From the NCBI GenBank assembly GCA_003265885.1, contig QFBQ01000013.1:1-35296 (forward strand): a DNA stretch of 35,296 nt, given 5' to 3'. The stretch comes from Candidatus Marinamargulisbacteria bacterium SCGC AG-343-D04 (GTDB taxonomy: Bacteria > Margulisbacteria > Marinamargulisbacteria > GCA-2716485 > GCA-002719695). Below the pieces are notes generated by a model that was not told the origin of the DNA, did no database searches, and worked only from the letters and a program-made list of their open reading frames with translations. This document shows positions 33,062-35,296 of the stretch, in pieces. The translations under genes were made by a program, and so were the position numbers. How positions within the stretch are numbered: the stretch's first letter is position 1; every line of letters starts with the position of its first letter.

Positions 33062-35296
33062 ATGTTTGTAAATGATCCAAGAGATTTTGATTTTTTAGAA
33101 ATTGGACTAGCGTCACCAGATAGAATCCGTTATTGGTCGTATGGTGAAATTGAAAAGCCAGAAACTATTAATTATAGAACATTTAAACCTGAAAGAAAGG
33201 GATTGTTTTGTGAGAAAATATTTGGACCTGTTAAAGATTGGGAGTGTTCTTGTGGAAAATATCGTCGAATAAGATATAGAGGTATTGTATGTGAAAGATG
33301 TGGTGTTGAAGTAACTCATTCTAAAGTTCGAAGAGAGAGAATGGGGCATCTTGAATTAGCTTCGCCTGTAATGCATATATGGTTTTTAAAAGGAATTCCT
33401 AGTTATCTCAGTATTGTTTTAGATATTTCATCAAGACATTTGGAAGAAGTTATTTATTATGATTCATATATTATTACTCACGTAGATGAAGAGTATGAGG
33501 GAACTATAAGTAAATATCAATTGGTTTCAACTATGGAGTATAGCGAATTAAAAAGTAAGCTTGGCAATAAGTTTAGTGCACAAATAGGTGCTGAGGCGAT
33601 AAAAGTATTATTGGCAGATTTAAATTTAAAGCAATTAAATAAGATGTTAAGGGAGCAGTTGGATGTATCTAAAGGACAAAAGCGATTAAAGGTAATTAAA
33701 AGATTAAGAGTTATCGAATCCTTAATTAAGTCTGGTAATCAGCCTGAATGGATGATACTAGATGTAGTACCTGTTATGCCACCAGATTTGAGACCTATGG
33801 TTCAGTTAGAAGGTGGAAGATTTGCAACATCGGATTTAAATGATTTATACAGAAGAGTTGTTAACAGAAATAACAGATTAAAGCGCCTAATGGATATAGG
33901 TGCTCCAGAAATGATCATTCGTAATGAAAAGAGAATGTTACAAGAGTCAGTAGATGTTTTAATTTCAAATGGTAAAAGAGGAAGAGCCGTAACTGGTGCA
34001 AATGGGCGTCCATTAAAATCTCTTGGGAATATAATTGAGGGAAAACAAGGGAGATTCAGACAAAATCTTTTAGGAAAGCGTGTTGATTATTCAGCAAGAT
34101 CAGTTATTGTAGTTGGTCCACATTTAAAGTTTAATCAATGTGGATTACCAAAGGAAATGGCATTAGAGTTATTTAAGCCATTTATTATCAGAAAGCTTGT
34201 TGAGGATGGGGCAGCCTCAAATGTTAAAAGTGCTAAGAAGAAAATTGAGAAGAGAGAAGTTATAGTTTGGTCTGTTTTAGAGAAAGTTATAAAAGGAAAA
34301 TTAATCCTTTTAAATAGAGCTCCAACCTTACATAGGTTAGGAATACAGGCTTTTGAGCCTATTTTAGTAGAGGGATCTGCTATTCAACTTCAACCCTTAG
34401 TATGTTCTGCATTTAATGCCGATTTTGATGGAGATCAAATGGCTGTACATGTTCCGTTAAGTATAGAGGCTCAAGTAGAATGTAGATTATTAATTCAATC
34501 AACAAATAATATTTTATCTCCATCATCTGGAAAGGCAATTGCGACTCCTACACAAGATATGGTATTAGGGATTTATTACTTAACTGTTGAAAATAAAGAG
34601 TTAAAGGATACGAATAGAGTATATTCTGATTGTGCAGAGGCTCAACGAGCTTTTGAATTAGGGCATATAGTTATTCAAAGTAAAATTACAGTTAAAATTA
34701 ATGGTAATATGGAAAAAACTACTATTGGAAGAATTATTTTTAATAATTCTATTAATGATGCCTTTGCTGAAAATAATATAAATGACTACTTTTTCAACAA
34801 TGATGTTGTTGGAAAAAAACAACTCAGTGATTTTGTTTATGATTTTTATATAAAGTATGGAAGTGAAATTACTGCATCAATCATTAATAATTTGAAGGAA
34901 ATTGGATTCAAGTATTCTACACAGTCAGGACTGTCCATATCTATCGAAGATCTCACAGTTCCAGAAGAAAAGCATGATATTTTAGAATATGCAAAAAAAG
35001 AAATTGAAGAATTAAATCAGCTGGAGAAAAGTGGGATTATCTCAAAAAAAGATAAGAGATCAAGAAGTGATGAAGTGTGGAGATCTGCAACACAGCAGGT
35101 TTCTGATAAATTAACGAGCACAATGGGTGAATTAAACAACGTATATATTATGGCAAATTCTGGTGCGAGAGGTAATATGGATCAGGTAAGGCAGTTGGCA
35201 GGGATGAGAGGATTAATGTCTGATTCTCAAGGACGTACAATTGAAATCCCTATTCGTTCTAATTTTAAAGAGGGGCTTACACTAACAGAATATTTT
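33062..35296 (+). CDS. rpoC: DNA-directed RNA polymerase subunit beta', 5' part
   Basis: The frame runs from the ATG at 33062 (AAGGAG upstream) to the last base of the window, 745 codons without a stop, so the gene is cut here. The N-terminal zinc ribbon is CSCGKYRR plus CERCGVEVT; the catalytic NADFDGDQMAVHVP has its metal-binding aspartates at residues 454, 456 and 458. The sequence continues through GARGNMDQVRQLAGMRGLM and IRSNFKEGLTLTEYF. These last motifs lie in the RpoC2 product in Cyanobacteria, so the gene is not split at the rpoC1/rpoC2 site. rpoB-rpoC spacing is 24 nt. Confidence 0.99.
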   Translation, partial: MFVNDPRDFDFLEIGLASPDRIRYWSYGEIEKPETINYRTFKPERKGLFCEKIFGPVKDWECSCGKYRRIRYRGIVCERCGVEVTHSKVRRERMGHLELASPVMHIWFLKGIPSYLSIVLDISSRHLEEVIYYDSYIITHVDEEYEGTISKYQLVSTMEYSELKSKLGNKFSAQIGAEAIKVLLADLNLKQLNKMLREQLDVSKGQKRLKVIKRLRVIESLIKSGNQPEWMILDVVPVMPPDLRPMVQLEGGRFATSDLNDLYRRVVNRNNRLKRLMDIGAPEMIIRNEKRMLQESVDVLISNGKRGRAVTGANGRPLKSLGNIIEGKQGRFRQNLLGKRVDYSARSVIVVGPHLKFNQCGLPKEMALELFKPFIIRKLVEDGAASNVKSAKKKIEKREVIVWSVLEKVIKGKLILLNRAPTLHRLGIQAFEPILVEGSAIQLQPLVCSAFNADFDGDQMAVHVPLSIEAQVECRLLIQSTNNILSPSSGKAIATPTQDMVLGIYYLTVENKELKDTNRVYSDCAEAQRAFELGHIVIQSKITVKINGNMEKTTIGRIIFNNSINDAFAENNINDYFFNNDVVGKKQLSDFVYDFYIKYGSEITASIINNLKEIGFKYSTQSGLSISIEDLTVPEEKHDILEYAKKEIEELNQLEKSGIISKKDKRSRSDEVWRSATQQVSDKLTSTMGELNNVYIMANSGARGNMDQVRQLAGMRGLMSDSQGRTIEIPIRSNFKEGLTLTEYF

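Noticed and set aside
1..35296. CRISPR array, transposase, phage or toxin-antitoxin genes
   Set aside because: None were seen; the only repeats are short in-frame tandem repeats and one 11-bp duplication.

Overview
The window is a gene-dense, AT-rich bacterial chromosome segment with about 32 protein genes, one tRNA and no intergenic gap over 300 bases. No mobile element, CRISPR array, rRNA or plasmid gene was seen. The backbone is housekeeping: the tRNA-Trp/secE/nusG/rplKAJL/rpoBC cluster, rplU-rpmA-obg-proB-proA on the opposite strand, a tight purL-recG-rsmD-coaD-(coiled coil)-rph-(JAMM) run, and carAB. HemF is the O2-dependent coproporphyrinogen oxidase, and GT9 heptosyltransferase-like enzymes are present, so an oxygen-exposed, probably Gram-negative-type (diderm) bacterium is likely. 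RpoB is short (1067 aa) and RpoC runs past the point where cyanobacterial rpoC1 ends, so rpoC is not split. This would suit a non-photosynthetic relative of Cyanobacteria such as Margulisbacteria, but that placement is a low-confidence guess without a tree.

Layout. 1-851: 3' end of a low-complexity repeat protein whose frame continues past an in-frame TAG. 859-3302 (minus): FAD oxidoreductase, a 118-aa unknown and hemF. 3330-4397 (plus): a divergent dihydroorotate dehydrogenase, ending 2 nt from carB. 4400-9203 (minus): cysteine-cluster protein, carA, carB. 9307-10230 (plus): GNAT acetyltransferase. 10369-14079 (plus): three coupled glycosyltransferase genes. 14235-15443 (minus): nhaA. 15575-22629 (plus): seven genes with overlaps or gaps of a few bases. 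22645-26398 (minus): rplU-rpmA-obg-proB-proA. 26581-35296 (plus): tRNA-Trp to rpoC, cut by the window end.

How genes fit together. carAB makes carbamoyl phosphate and PyrD-like oxidation of dihydroorotate lies beside it, so two pyrimidine steps sit together on opposite strands. ProB and ProA perform the first two proline steps from overlapping genes. The three glycosyltransferases probably build a surface glycan. The transcription and translation cluster has the classical bacterial order with a strong intrinsic hairpin between rplL and rpoB.

Most unusual points: the TAG-interrupted repeat protein; a dihydroorotate dehydrogenase mixing class 1 and class 2 features; paired GT9-type proteins with extra C-terminal regions; an unassigned JAMM metalloprotease coupled to rph; an acidic extension on NusG and a lysine-rich tail on L21; and several first-in-unit genes without a Shine-Dalgarno but with a -10-like box 7-10 nt before the start codon, suggesting leaderless mRNAs. 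I did not find a clear, complete novel multi-gene system; the strongest candidates are listed as findings.
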